DNA of 8,389 nucleotides from Candidatus Omnitrophica bacterium UBA1443 (GTDB taxonomy: Bacteria > Omnitrophota > Omnitrophia > Omnitrophales > Aquincolibacteriaceae), in assembly GCA_002329545.1 (NCBI GenBank), contig DCTJ01000044.1, forward strand, positions 27,080-35,468, written 5' to 3'. How positions within the stretch are numbered: position 1 is the stretch's first letter; each line of letters opens with the position of its first letter. This document shows positions 1-7,100 of this stretch, one piece after another. The notes below the pieces were generated by a model. It searched no databases. It was not told the origin of the DNA and worked only from the letters and a program-made list of their open reading frames with translations. The translations under genes were made by a program, and so were the position numbers.

Positions 1-486
1 CGCCAGCTGGACCTCGCCATGGCCACTCGTAAAACAAACATCCACGTTTCGGGGATGCAAAATTCGAAGAAAGGCATTTGTGAAGGCCTCTTCGTTGGGG
101 TCCACGACCCTTTCTTCCCGCTCACCCGCGCGGATCAGGATCGTCGCGGGCTGGGTAATTTGAAATTTTTTCGCCATCCCGGGACGCCGTGCCGGGTCAT
201 AAAAATAATACCGCAGATCCGGATGATACCGCTGACATTCTCTGAGGAAAACCTCGAGGCCACGCCTCGCGTCATCTCCCTGGGGATAAAACGCATACAC
301 CTCCACCGGCTGAGAACTCAGTTCCTTGAGAACACCGGACGTGACGGGCGGTAACGAATACACTTTTTCCTGGGTGAGATCCCAACGGTAATCATACCGG
401 TCGAGAATCACGCCAACGAGAATCAAAGTCGCGAAAAGAAGCGCGGCCTCCAGGACTAGCTGAAATTTAAGGAAAAATCGTCTCAT
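1..486 (-). CDS. GldG-like auxiliary subunit of ABC-2 transporter (partial, 3' end missing)
   Basis: The frame opens at ATG (484-486) and runs off the left edge after 162 codons, so only the N-terminus is present. Residues about 12-29 form one hydrophobic membrane segment. It is followed by RWDLTQEKVYSLPP (34-47), the family hallmark in which an R-x-DLT stretch precedes a YSL motif. VEVYAFYP (61-68) and FTSGHGEVQ (152-160) match the conserved strands of the GldG/ABC-2 auxiliary domain, which would lie outside the membrane. In Bacteroidetes GldG works with GldA and GldF and is needed for gliding. Homologues in other phyla are common and have no assigned substrate, so gliding should not be inferred. 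An in-frame stop lies upstream and the start is the first ATG, but no good Shine-Dalgarno precedes it. It follows the permease after 111 bp and is probably in the same operon. Confidence 0.85.
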   Translation of the reverse strand, partial: MRRFFLKFQLVLEAALLFATLILVGVILDRYDYRWDLTQEKVYSLPPVTSGVLKELSSQPVEVYAFYPQGDDARRGLEVFLRECQRYHPDLRYYFYDPARRPGMAKKFQITQPATILIRAGEREERVVDPNEEAFTNAFLRILHPRNVDVCFTSGHGEVQLA

Positions 487-597
487 AAAATTTTTAAAAT
501 GTATCGAAGGCTTCGAACTGGTTTTACAAGTTCATTTTTTATTTTCCAATTCCCGGGGAACAATCGTCCGCCGATTTTCCCCACAAATGTTTTTCCA

Positions 598-1377
598 TCA
601 GGACTCTTTCCAGTTCCGTGTTTCAATCGAACGAAGCGACAGAAAAAGAAAATAAAAGAAAAAGAACGCGAAATATATCAGGTCACGAAGATCTAAAATA
701 CCATACGTGAAGTTTCTGAAATGCCGAAGTGGCGACATCGCGTTCACAACGACGGACACGCCTCCCCCTCCCGACATGGGAGCGAAATCCATCATCCAGA
801 AAATCACCAATATTCCGAAAGTTCCCACCGCGCTCATGACCGAACTTTTCGTGAGCGTCGAAACAAAGACACCCGCCGAAAGATACGCCATGCCCAGTAC
901 CCAGAAACCCAGAAAGGCCGACAAAACGGGCCCCCAGTCCAGCTCTCCGCCGATCCAGTAAAAAACCAGCGCGTAACCCGCCAAAGGGACGAGGAGCATC
1001 TCAAAAAACCAGATCAGACCAAGCAATTTGCCGGCGACGATTTCAAGGTCCGTCAAGGGGTACGTAAACAAAAGCTCAAGGGTTTCGTGTTTTCTTTCTT
1101 CCGCGAACGAACGCATCGTTATAAGCGGCACCAAAAACAGCAAAATGACGTTCAGATTTAAAAAAAGCGACCCGAAAACATAATGCGTCTGGCTAATATT
1201 GGGGAAACTCGAAAGGCCCGCGCTTCGGGGATCCATGGAAATCTGCGCGAAATTCAGGGTCAGGATCACAAAAAAAATCCCCGTCACCGCAAAAAACATG
1301 ACGGCCGTCATCACCCCCGTCCAGGAGTGAAAAAAGGAGCCAAACTCCTTTCGCGCAATCGCAAAAACCTTTCTCAT
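598..1377 (-). CDS. ABC-2 type permease, GldF-like
   Basis: This 259-residue integral membrane protein is the likely channel subunit of the exporter. About six membrane segments are visible, near residues 21-43, 70-90, 115-140, 150-172, 182-198 and 232-249. PLITMRSFAEERKHETLELL (84-103), followed by a TYPLTDLEIVAGK stretch, is the cytoplasmic coupling region typical of GldF and NosY-like ABC-2 permeases. HFRNFTYGILDLRDLIYF near the C-terminus is also family-typical. The start at 1377 is preferred over the longer frame beginning at 1506. The extra 43 residues are charged and unlike the family, they overlap the ATPase gene, and GGAGGG lies 6 bp before this ATG. The length is normal for the family. 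It lies 79 bp after the ATPase stop and 111 bp before the GldG-like gene, so a three-gene operon is likely. The transported substrate is unknown. Confidence 0.9.
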   Translation of the reverse strand: MRKVFAIARKEFGSFFHSWTGVMTAVMFFAVTGIFFVILTLNFAQISMDPRSAGLSSFPNISQTHYVFGSLFLNLNVILLFLVPLITMRSFAEERKHETLELLFTYPLTDLEIVAGKLLGLIWFFEMLLVPLAGYALVFYWIGGELDWGPVLSAFLGFWVLGMAYLSAGVFVSTLTKSSVMSAVGTFGILVIFWMMDFAPMSGGGGVSVVVNAMSPLRHFRNFTYGILDLRDLIYFAFFFFYFLFLSLRSIETRNWKES

Positions 1378-1383
1378 TCCTCG

Positions 1384-1389
1384 CCCTCC
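1384..1389 (-). promoter_or_regulatory. Shine-Dalgarno of the ABC permease
   Basis: GGAGGG on the minus strand lies 6 bp upstream of the ATG at 1375-1377. It decides the permease start against the longer frame that would overlap the ATPase gene. Confidence 0.75.
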
Positions 1390-1456
1390 ATGAGCACAAC
1401 AGAATTTCGGAAAACAGAGGTCATTAAGCAGTGTCGATTTTGATTTAGTGAATCTT

Positions 1457-2473
1457 TCATGTTTCGGCTTTTGCCTCGATTTTTGTTCTTTGTTGGAACC
1501 AGCCATCTTTAAGCAATTTAAGAAAAATTTCTTCGAGCGTTAGCTGGTCGCGGCGAATTTCAAGCACCGGAATTTTGCTCTCCACAAAGAACTTGGTAAT
1601 TTCGGGACGAAGATCCTCGTCCTGGGCTGTTTCCAGGCAAAACTGGATCTCATTTTCATGGCGTTCAACCACCCTGACATTTTCAACGCCCGAAATCTTT
1701 GAAAGAATTTCCTCGGCAGTTTCCTGGTATTGCGCCCCGGGGACCGTCACAAAAATCGCTTCACGATCCTTGAGGCAAGACTCAAGCTCCCGAACCGTCC
1801 CGCTGGCAAGCACTTTCCCCTGATGAATCATGATGACCCTGTTACAGATCATCGACACTTCGGGAAGAATATGCGTCGAAAGAATCACCGCTCGCCGCTT
1901 GCCGAGATCCCGAATGAGCGCGCGAATTTCTGCGATCTGTTTCGGATCTAATCCTGTCGTCGGCTCATCCAGAACAAGAACCGGAGGATCCCCGATCAGG
2001 GCTTGGGCAAGCCCGACCCGTTGACGAAATCCCTTGGAAAGACGCCCGATCAAACGGTGTTCCACGTCCGTGAGGCCACAAAGGGAAATTTTTTCTTCCA
2101 TTTCCATCGGTATGTCTTTGGGCCTGATACCCTTGAGTTCGGCCACGTACCGAAGGTACTCCCTGACGCGCATATCCGGATAAAGTCGTACGACTTCGGG
2201 AAGATAGCCCACATGTCTTTTTGCCCGCTGGGGCTCTCTAAAAAGATCCATGCCGTCCAGGATGACACGTCCCGACGTCGGAGAGAAATAGCCCGCGAGA
2301 ATTCGCATGGCTGTGGTCTTCCCGGCCCCGTTGGGTCCGAGAAAACCGATCACCTCTCCTTGGGCAATTTCAAAGGAAAGATTCTCGACTGCAAATTTGT
2401 TGCCGTACCGTTTGGTAACGCTTTCAAAACGGACCAAGCCTTCGGTTGATCGGGGTTTTCGGATGGTAACCAT
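1457..2473 (-). CDS. ABC transporter ATPase, GldA-like
   Basis: This 338-residue nucleotide-binding subunit would power the adjacent permease in the cytoplasm. Visible motifs are Walker A GPNGAGKTT (46-54), a Q-loop region GYLPEVVRLYPDM (89-101) with Glu where Gln is usual, signature LSKGFRQRVGLAQAL (145-159), Walker B plus D-loop VLVLDEPTTGLDP (165-177) and the switch histidine in STHILPEV (H201). The YLPE...LYPDM and LSKGFRQRVG forms are typical of the GldA branch of ABC-2 exporter ATPases. The last 100 residues form the accessory domain and end in LTLEEIFLKLLK, as in this branch. The start at ATG 2471-2473 adds about 12 residues before the conserved LVRFESVTKRYG. It has no clear Shine-Dalgarno, and an internal TTG at codon 13 has an AAGG too close to be better. 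Two near-identical 14-bp repeats lie just upstream. The permease and GldG-like genes follow. Confidence 0.93.
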   Translation of the reverse strand: MVTIRKPRSTEGLVRFESVTKRYGNKFAVENLSFEIAQGEVIGFLGPNGAGKTTAMRILAGYFSPTSGRVILDGMDLFREPQRAKRHVGYLPEVVRLYPDMRVREYLRYVAELKGIRPKDIPMEMEEKISLCGLTDVEHRLIGRLSKGFRQRVGLAQALIGDPPVLVLDEPTTGLDPKQIAEIRALIRDLGKRRAVILSTHILPEVSMICNRVIMIHQGKVLASGTVRELESCLKDREAIFVTVPGAQYQETAEEILSKISGVENVRVVERHENEIQFCLETAQDEDLRPEITKFFVESKIPVLEIRRDQLTLEEIFLKLLKDGWFQQRTKIEAKAET

Positions 2474-2483
2474 AATTTCAGTA

Positions 2484-2508
2484 TGTGGTATGTAATGTGT
2501 GGTATGTA
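2484..2508. repeat. Two-copy 11-bp direct repeat upstream of the ATPase gene
   Basis: TGTGGTATGTA on the plus strand occurs at 2484-2494 and 2498-2508, spaced by ATG, giving a 14-bp period. On the coding strand this reads TACATACCACA twice. It begins about 10 bp upstream of the ATPase start codon. It could be a regulator site, a slippage product or a fragment of a longer simple repeat elsewhere. The sequence shows the repeat but not its function. Confidence 0.8.
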
Positions 2509-2669
2509 GTCACATCAAGTCTCAAGTAAATTTTTTAAGAGCAGCAATCATCACGCGCCAGTTCACTTACGTTTCATTTCAATATCTTCCGCAAAATTTC
2601 TACGGAGACCGGTTTCACGCATATTTTCGCCCCGTTATTTTTCAGGGAATCAGAAAACGGGTCTTGATA

Positions 2670-3884
2670 TTATGAAGCCGATTCGATTTTTACGAATTTC
2701 CGTTTTCCACATTGCACAATGAGTTCGTGGTCAAGCTTGATGACCTGCTTAACGTCCGTCACTGTCACCTGATCGACCTTCACGCCGCCTTGTTCGATCA
2801 ACCTGCGCGCCTCTCCCTTGCTTGCCACTAACCCGGCCTCGACAAGTATCGAAACGATGTCCATCTCGGACTTTAAAAACTTTACCGTAGGGATTTGATC
2901 CGGCAGACCTTTTTTTTTGAAAATCTCGTCAAACTCCTCCCGCGCGCGCTTGCCATTTTCAGCCCCATGGAACAACGCCACGATCCGTTCGGCAAGAGAC
3001 GCTTTCATTTCGCGGGGATGCAGTTGCCCTGTTTTAAGGCCCTGAATAATGGCCTCAACTTCTTTTACCCGAATGGCGCTTACATACCGGTAAAACCGCT
3101 CCATCATGGGATCCGAGATCGACATGACTTTGCCAAACATCTCACGGGGCGAATCCTTCAGGGCAATGTGATTATTGAGACTCTTTGACATCTTCTGAAC
3201 TCCGTCCGTTCCTTCGATGATCGGCAGGGTCATCACAACCTGTGGCGCTTGACCATCTGTTTTCTGGAGTTCCCGGCCCACCAAAAGATTAAACTTTTGA
3301 TCCGTACCACCAAGTTCAACATCCGAACGTACCACGACAGAATCATGCCCCTGCATGAGAGGATAAAGGAACTCAACCAGGGCAATGGGATCACCCGCCT
3401 TGTATCGCTTGGAAAAATCATCCCTCTCAATCAACCTCGCCACGGTGTATTGCCCCGTCAGCCGGAGGAAGTCCCCAGGTGTCATTTTCGCCAGCCACTC
3501 AGAATTGTAGCGGACTTCGGTCTTCTTCTTGTCGAGGATTTGAAAAACCTGATCCTGGTAGGTCTTCGCGTTTCTCGCGACATCCTCCGGAGATAACATT
3601 TTTCGGGTCTCGGAACGGCCCGAAGGATCTCCGATCTGGGCGGTAAAATCGCCAATAATAAAAACCACCTGATGGCCTAAATCCTGAAGTTGGCGAAGTT
3701 TACGCAAAGGGACTGTGTGTCCGAGGTGAAGGTCGGGAGCCGAAGGATCGGCTCCGTATTTGATCCGGAGAGGGCGGTTCTTTTGAAGAGATTCCGTCAG
3801 TTTCGCTTCAAGTTCACGTTCCGAAATAAGCTCAACAAGATTTTCCTTAAAAACGGAAATTTGTTCTTTAACGGATGGAAACAT
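2670..3884 (-). CDS. tyrS: Tyrosyl-tRNA synthetase (TyrZ-like)
   Basis: This cytoplasmic class I synthetase charges tRNA-Tyr with tyrosine using ATP. The protein has 404 residues, a normal length. The ATP-binding signature is HLGH at 53-56 within GADPSAPDLHLGHTVPL, and the second signature is KMSKS at 231-235. YPLMQGHD (174-181) and GGTDQ (192-196) belong to the tyrosine and Rossmann pocket. The HLGH/KMSKS pair places it with the TyrZ type rather than the HIGH/KFGKT type of the E. coli enzyme. Residues about 341-400 form an S4 RNA-binding domain with AGLVASKGEARRLIEQGGV. The start at 3884 is chosen because GAGG lies 4 bp upstream and MFPSVKEQI aligns with family N-termini. An ATG 15 codons upstream (3929) is possible but has no good ribosome site. 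No T-box leader is recognisable. It stands alone between two spacers, and all key residues are present. Confidence 0.97.
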   Translation of the reverse strand: MFPSVKEQISVFKENLVELISERELEAKLTESLQKNRPLRIKYGADPSAPDLHLGHTVPLRKLRQLQDLGHQVVFIIGDFTAQIGDPSGRSETRKMLSPEDVARNAKTYQDQVFQILDKKKTEVRYNSEWLAKMTPGDFLRLTGQYTVARLIERDDFSKRYKAGDPIALVEFLYPLMQGHDSVVVRSDVELGGTDQKFNLLVGRELQKTDGQAPQVVMTLPIIEGTDGVQKMSKSLNNHIALKDSPREMFGKVMSISDPMMERFYRYVSAIRVKEVEAIIQGLKTGQLHPREMKASLAERIVALFHGAENGKRAREEFDEIFKKKGLPDQIPTVKFLKSEMDIVSILVEAGLVASKGEARRLIEQGGVKVDQVTVTDVKQVIKLDHELIVQCGKRKFVKIESAS

Positions 3885-3887
3885 TTT

Positions 3888-3892
3888 TCCTC
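3888..3892 (-). promoter_or_regulatory. Shine-Dalgarno of tyrS
   Basis: GAGGA on the minus strand, with its GAGG core 4 bp before the ATG at 3882-3884, supports this start over the in-frame ATG at 3929. The spacing is slightly short but acceptable. Confidence 0.55.
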
Positions 3893-4030
3893 GCACACAT
3901 CGTATTGAGCCTCCGGCAACTGACTTCATTTTCGGCGGACATCAAAAACCAGGTATTGGTTTCAAAAGGAGTTACAAAAACGGCTGTATTCTAACGGGGA
4001 AAATTAAAAGAGAGAAGAAAAAACTGGAAA

Positions 4031-4056
4031 TTCCCGATCAACCATACTCTCGGGAA
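4031..4056 (-). terminator. Possible intrinsic terminator of the large gene
   Basis: On the minus strand TTCCCGA (4050-4056) and TCGGGAA (4031-4037) form a 7-bp stem with a 12-nt loop. The stem is followed by TTTCCAGTTTTTTCTTC, a T-rich but interrupted tail. It lies about 60 bp past the stop of the large gene and before tyrS, as expected of a terminator, but the broken T tract and large loop make it a weak candidate. Confidence 0.35.
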
Positions 4057-4058
4057 AC

Positions 4059-4102
4059 ATCGGGGACACTCACTTTTCAGATTTAAAATGAGTGTCCCCG
4101 AT
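4059..4102. repeat. Perfect 14-bp inverted repeat, REP/MITE-like palindrome
   Basis: ATCGGGGACACTCA (4059-4072) is perfectly complementary to TGAGTGTCCCCGAT (4089-4102), with a 16-nt AT-rich loop. The loop can add three T-A pairs after one mismatch. It begins 13 bp beyond the stop of the large gene and lies in the spacer before tyrS. No run of T follows on either strand, so it is not a standard intrinsic terminator, though it could stabilise the mRNA 3' end. GGGGACACTCA-type palindromes remind me of dispersed REP elements mobilised by Y1 transposases. No transposase gene is present here, so that reading is an inference. Confidence 0.85.
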
Positions 4103-4115
4103 TCTGCGCTATTTT

Positions 4116-7100
4116 TTAGGCGCTTCGGCTGATCGCCTTCTCGCCCATTATCGCTGTCACAATCTGTTCCATGACGAGCATAAAGCGATCCAGCATGCCT
4201 TGCGTCATTCTGATAATGTTTCGCTCCGCAATCCGGAGTAAACGGTTATCCTCTTCAGAAAGAGTTTCTCCGGCAAGAAGCACCGCCCTGACCACAGCGC
4301 CTTTGGGAAGATGGTTTTTGAGTTTTTGAGTGGAAAGGTATGGCTCCAGTCCGGCCTCTCCAAGAATCTGATTGATTGAGGCCAGCGTTTCCGAATCAGT
4401 AACAACGGCAACCAGGGAACCCTGTAACGCCTCACGAAACGCCACAAGACCCCGGCCGTCATTTTCCCGCAACTTCTTCAGAAGCTCTGCTCCAAGAACA
4501 AACACATCGGCTACATCAACCGAGGGTTTCCGGATCCCCAAAATCTCCAGAGCTCTCTGGAATATTTCCTTTCTGTCAGCGGTCGACAATCCGGTCGCGT
4601 CAGCCGGTGAAACACCCACGGCCTCCATCATGGCTCGCAACGCTTGTCCCGCAGTATTAAGGCCCGTTTCAATCCCCTCACGCACACGTTCGGGAATGAT
4701 GCCATAATAAAATTCCCGAATCAAAGTCAGCATGAAAGGATTGATCACCTGTTTCAGGTCCCAACGCTCCTCTATCAGCTGTGTTGGAAATAACATTTCT
4801 TCCATCAAAACGGAAGTCGATCGGGCTTCGCTCCTCTTCCTGGAAACTGAATCATCGGATTCCGGTTTTGGCTCAGAAGGAGCCCTGCGAGACACGCCCT
4901 TATCCTGCAATACCGTTTTTAATGGAGAAAAACCAAAAAATCTTTTGCCCACAAAAAGCAATCCATTAAAGATCCCAGCCCCAATCCCCATCAGAATAAC
5001 GGTGGTTCCCCCAATGGTGAGAAAGAATGGGACAGCCGTAAAACCTTCCATCTGGTTAGCCCAACGCCCAACCGCATACACAAAAAGGAGGAGCGGTACG
5101 TTCGCCGCTATTACAAGACTTCCCGCGTAAAAGGTTGCCTCAAAAACCTTCCCCCAACGGCTCCCCTCTTCAATCGTTTCATCTTCACCATTCTCGGAGC
5201 GATTCTCCGAACGAGCAATCCGCTTGGAAAGAACATCACGCAACTGAATAATCCTCCGGCGCGTATAATCACTCGCCAAACCGGCCAAGGCCACGTTAGC
5301 TTTGTCTAATGACTTGATCGCGCCCTCGAAATCACCATTCCCAATAGCAGCCTTCGCACTCCAGAGCAAACTTCGCGCTTCCAACGGGAATGGCTGGTCA
5401 CTCCTGTAATCCGTTACAATCTTTATAACCATGCCAATCAGAGTTGGGGTATCCAGGCTGACGCGAGCTTCCGCGCGAGACAAACGAGCCGATCCATCTC
5501 GGCCGCCCCCTCGATTTCTCTCGAAGCCATCCCTGGTTGTTGCTTGATGGTTAACCGCCCACTGGCGAACCGGATGGCCTTCCGGAAGCTCTTCGGGATT
5601 AACCGGATTAACTTCACGCAAAAAAGCGATCGCGCTTTCCATCTGTCGGGCAAGCATCAGTGAACCCGGCAACTCCTGTCGAGCATGCCTCAACGCAAGA
5701 ACCAAAAGTCTGAGCGCCTGGTTTCGAATGACGGCTATTTCCTCCGGAAAATACATGTTAATGGTTTCATCGGTAGCGGACCATTGGGGATAGACCGTCC
5801 GGTTTTGCATTTCCTTTAACCCATGCCATCCTTCGAGTAGGCCCACGATACCGGCACCAGTCATTGTTTCGCCACGTCGATTCTGGCGGTCCAGAATCTC
5901 ACGAATAAACCGGAGATGCAATGACGTCAGCGGCATTCCTTTCGGGACAAATGCCTGATCCCGTTTGGAAACCGTTAAATTAAAACTCGGTGGAACGTTA
6001 ACGAAGATCTTGTAAACATCTTCTTTACCAAAATACAGATTCGCGCCTTGGTCTTTCGGCTTAAGATTGGCCACAGAAAACGCGGCACGCCCTTCTACCA
6101 CAATCACGTCACCCACATTCACCGTGATGGGAGTCCATACCGGCATCCCATAAAACGTGTACTGTGGCTGTAATAACTGAGTACGCTGACCACTCAATAG
6201 CTGTTCGAATTCCTCAGGATTTACAAGGTCATAATCAACAAAATGCACCTTGCGGCCCGACTGTTTAAAATCCTCTCTTCTCTGCAACTCCTTCACAATC
6301 GATTCAGCAACCACCTCCTTACCGGCAGATTCAGGACCGGTAATCAGTACGACCGGATTCCGGGCAACCCCTTTCGAAAATCGCCCCGATATTCTGTCAA
6401 CTCTTGCCACGATTTCCGCATTAAATTCTCGCGCGGTTTCCGCAAGCAATGCCGCAAGTCGGTCTTTTTGCGTCAGAAAATTCAAATGATTCGTTGTCTC
6501 CGGGCGGCGTGACAGCCCGTGAGAATCGTAGGGTTGTATAGTCCCGTCTTCATACCGGGCTTTCAATTCAGGATCCCTGGCAATCTGGGCGTCAGCAATC
6601 TTCATAAGCGCCGACATGTAAACCGCCTGACGAAAGGTTTTCCCGTAAGAATTCATAATTCTCATCGCGTCATCCGTGGCCTGGCTCATCCGCTCAGAAA
6701 GCATCCGGTCCACCATCGCCGTTGTCCAGCGATCATGCGTATAATTTTGTATCATCTCAAAATAGGACACAATCACGCCCCCCGCGTTCGCAAGCACATC
6801 GGGGATCACCAGTTTGCCGCGAGAAAGCAATATCTTATCCCCTTCCACCGAGGTAGGTCCATTCGCGAGTTCAAGAATCACGGGGGCATTGATCAATCCG
6901 GCATTCTTCTCGGTAATGACATTGTTGGTCGCGGCGGGCACCATCACGTCCACGTTCAGCTTCCAGAAATCTTCATTCGCAATCACACGGGCCCCGGGGA
7001 AATTCTCCAGCGAAAACTCGCCCGGTTTTTTCCCAAGCCGGTTGGACTCGCTTAAAATCCATTGATCAAGGGCCGCGATGTCAATTCCTTTTTCGTTATA

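Noticed and set aside
721..1161. 146-codon plus-strand frame opposite the permease
   Set aside because: It is the antisense of a gene with clear ABC-2 permease signatures. The translation is rich in His, Arg and Gln and has no family features.
1378..1506. N-terminal extension of the ABC permease to 1506
   Set aside because: It overlaps the ATPase gene, has a charged sequence unlike the family, and a strong Shine-Dalgarno supports the start at 1377.
2558..2617. 19-codon minus-strand frame starting MRETGLRRNFAEDIEMKRK in the tyrS-ATPase spacer
   Set aside because: It is very short, with no Shine-Dalgarno and no recognisable family. Chance is the simplest explanation.
2631..2661. Inverted repeat CCCGTT/AACGGG after tyrS as a terminator
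   Set aside because: The stem is only 6 bp with a 19-nt loop and no T tract follows on the minus strand.
3885..3929. 15-codon N-terminal extension of tyrS
   Set aside because: GAGG precedes the inner ATG, and family proteins begin near MFPSVKEQI. The outer ATG has no ribosome site.
3988..4016. Possible sigma-70 promoter for tyrS: TAGAAT as -10 (3988-3993), 17-bp spacer, TTCTCT as -35
   Set aside because: The -10 is good, but the -35 matches the consensus at too few positions to call it in an AT-rich spacer.
4105..4122. Small GCGC hairpin overlapping the stop of the large gene
   Set aside because: The stem is only 4 bp around an A/T-rich loop, which is expected by chance.
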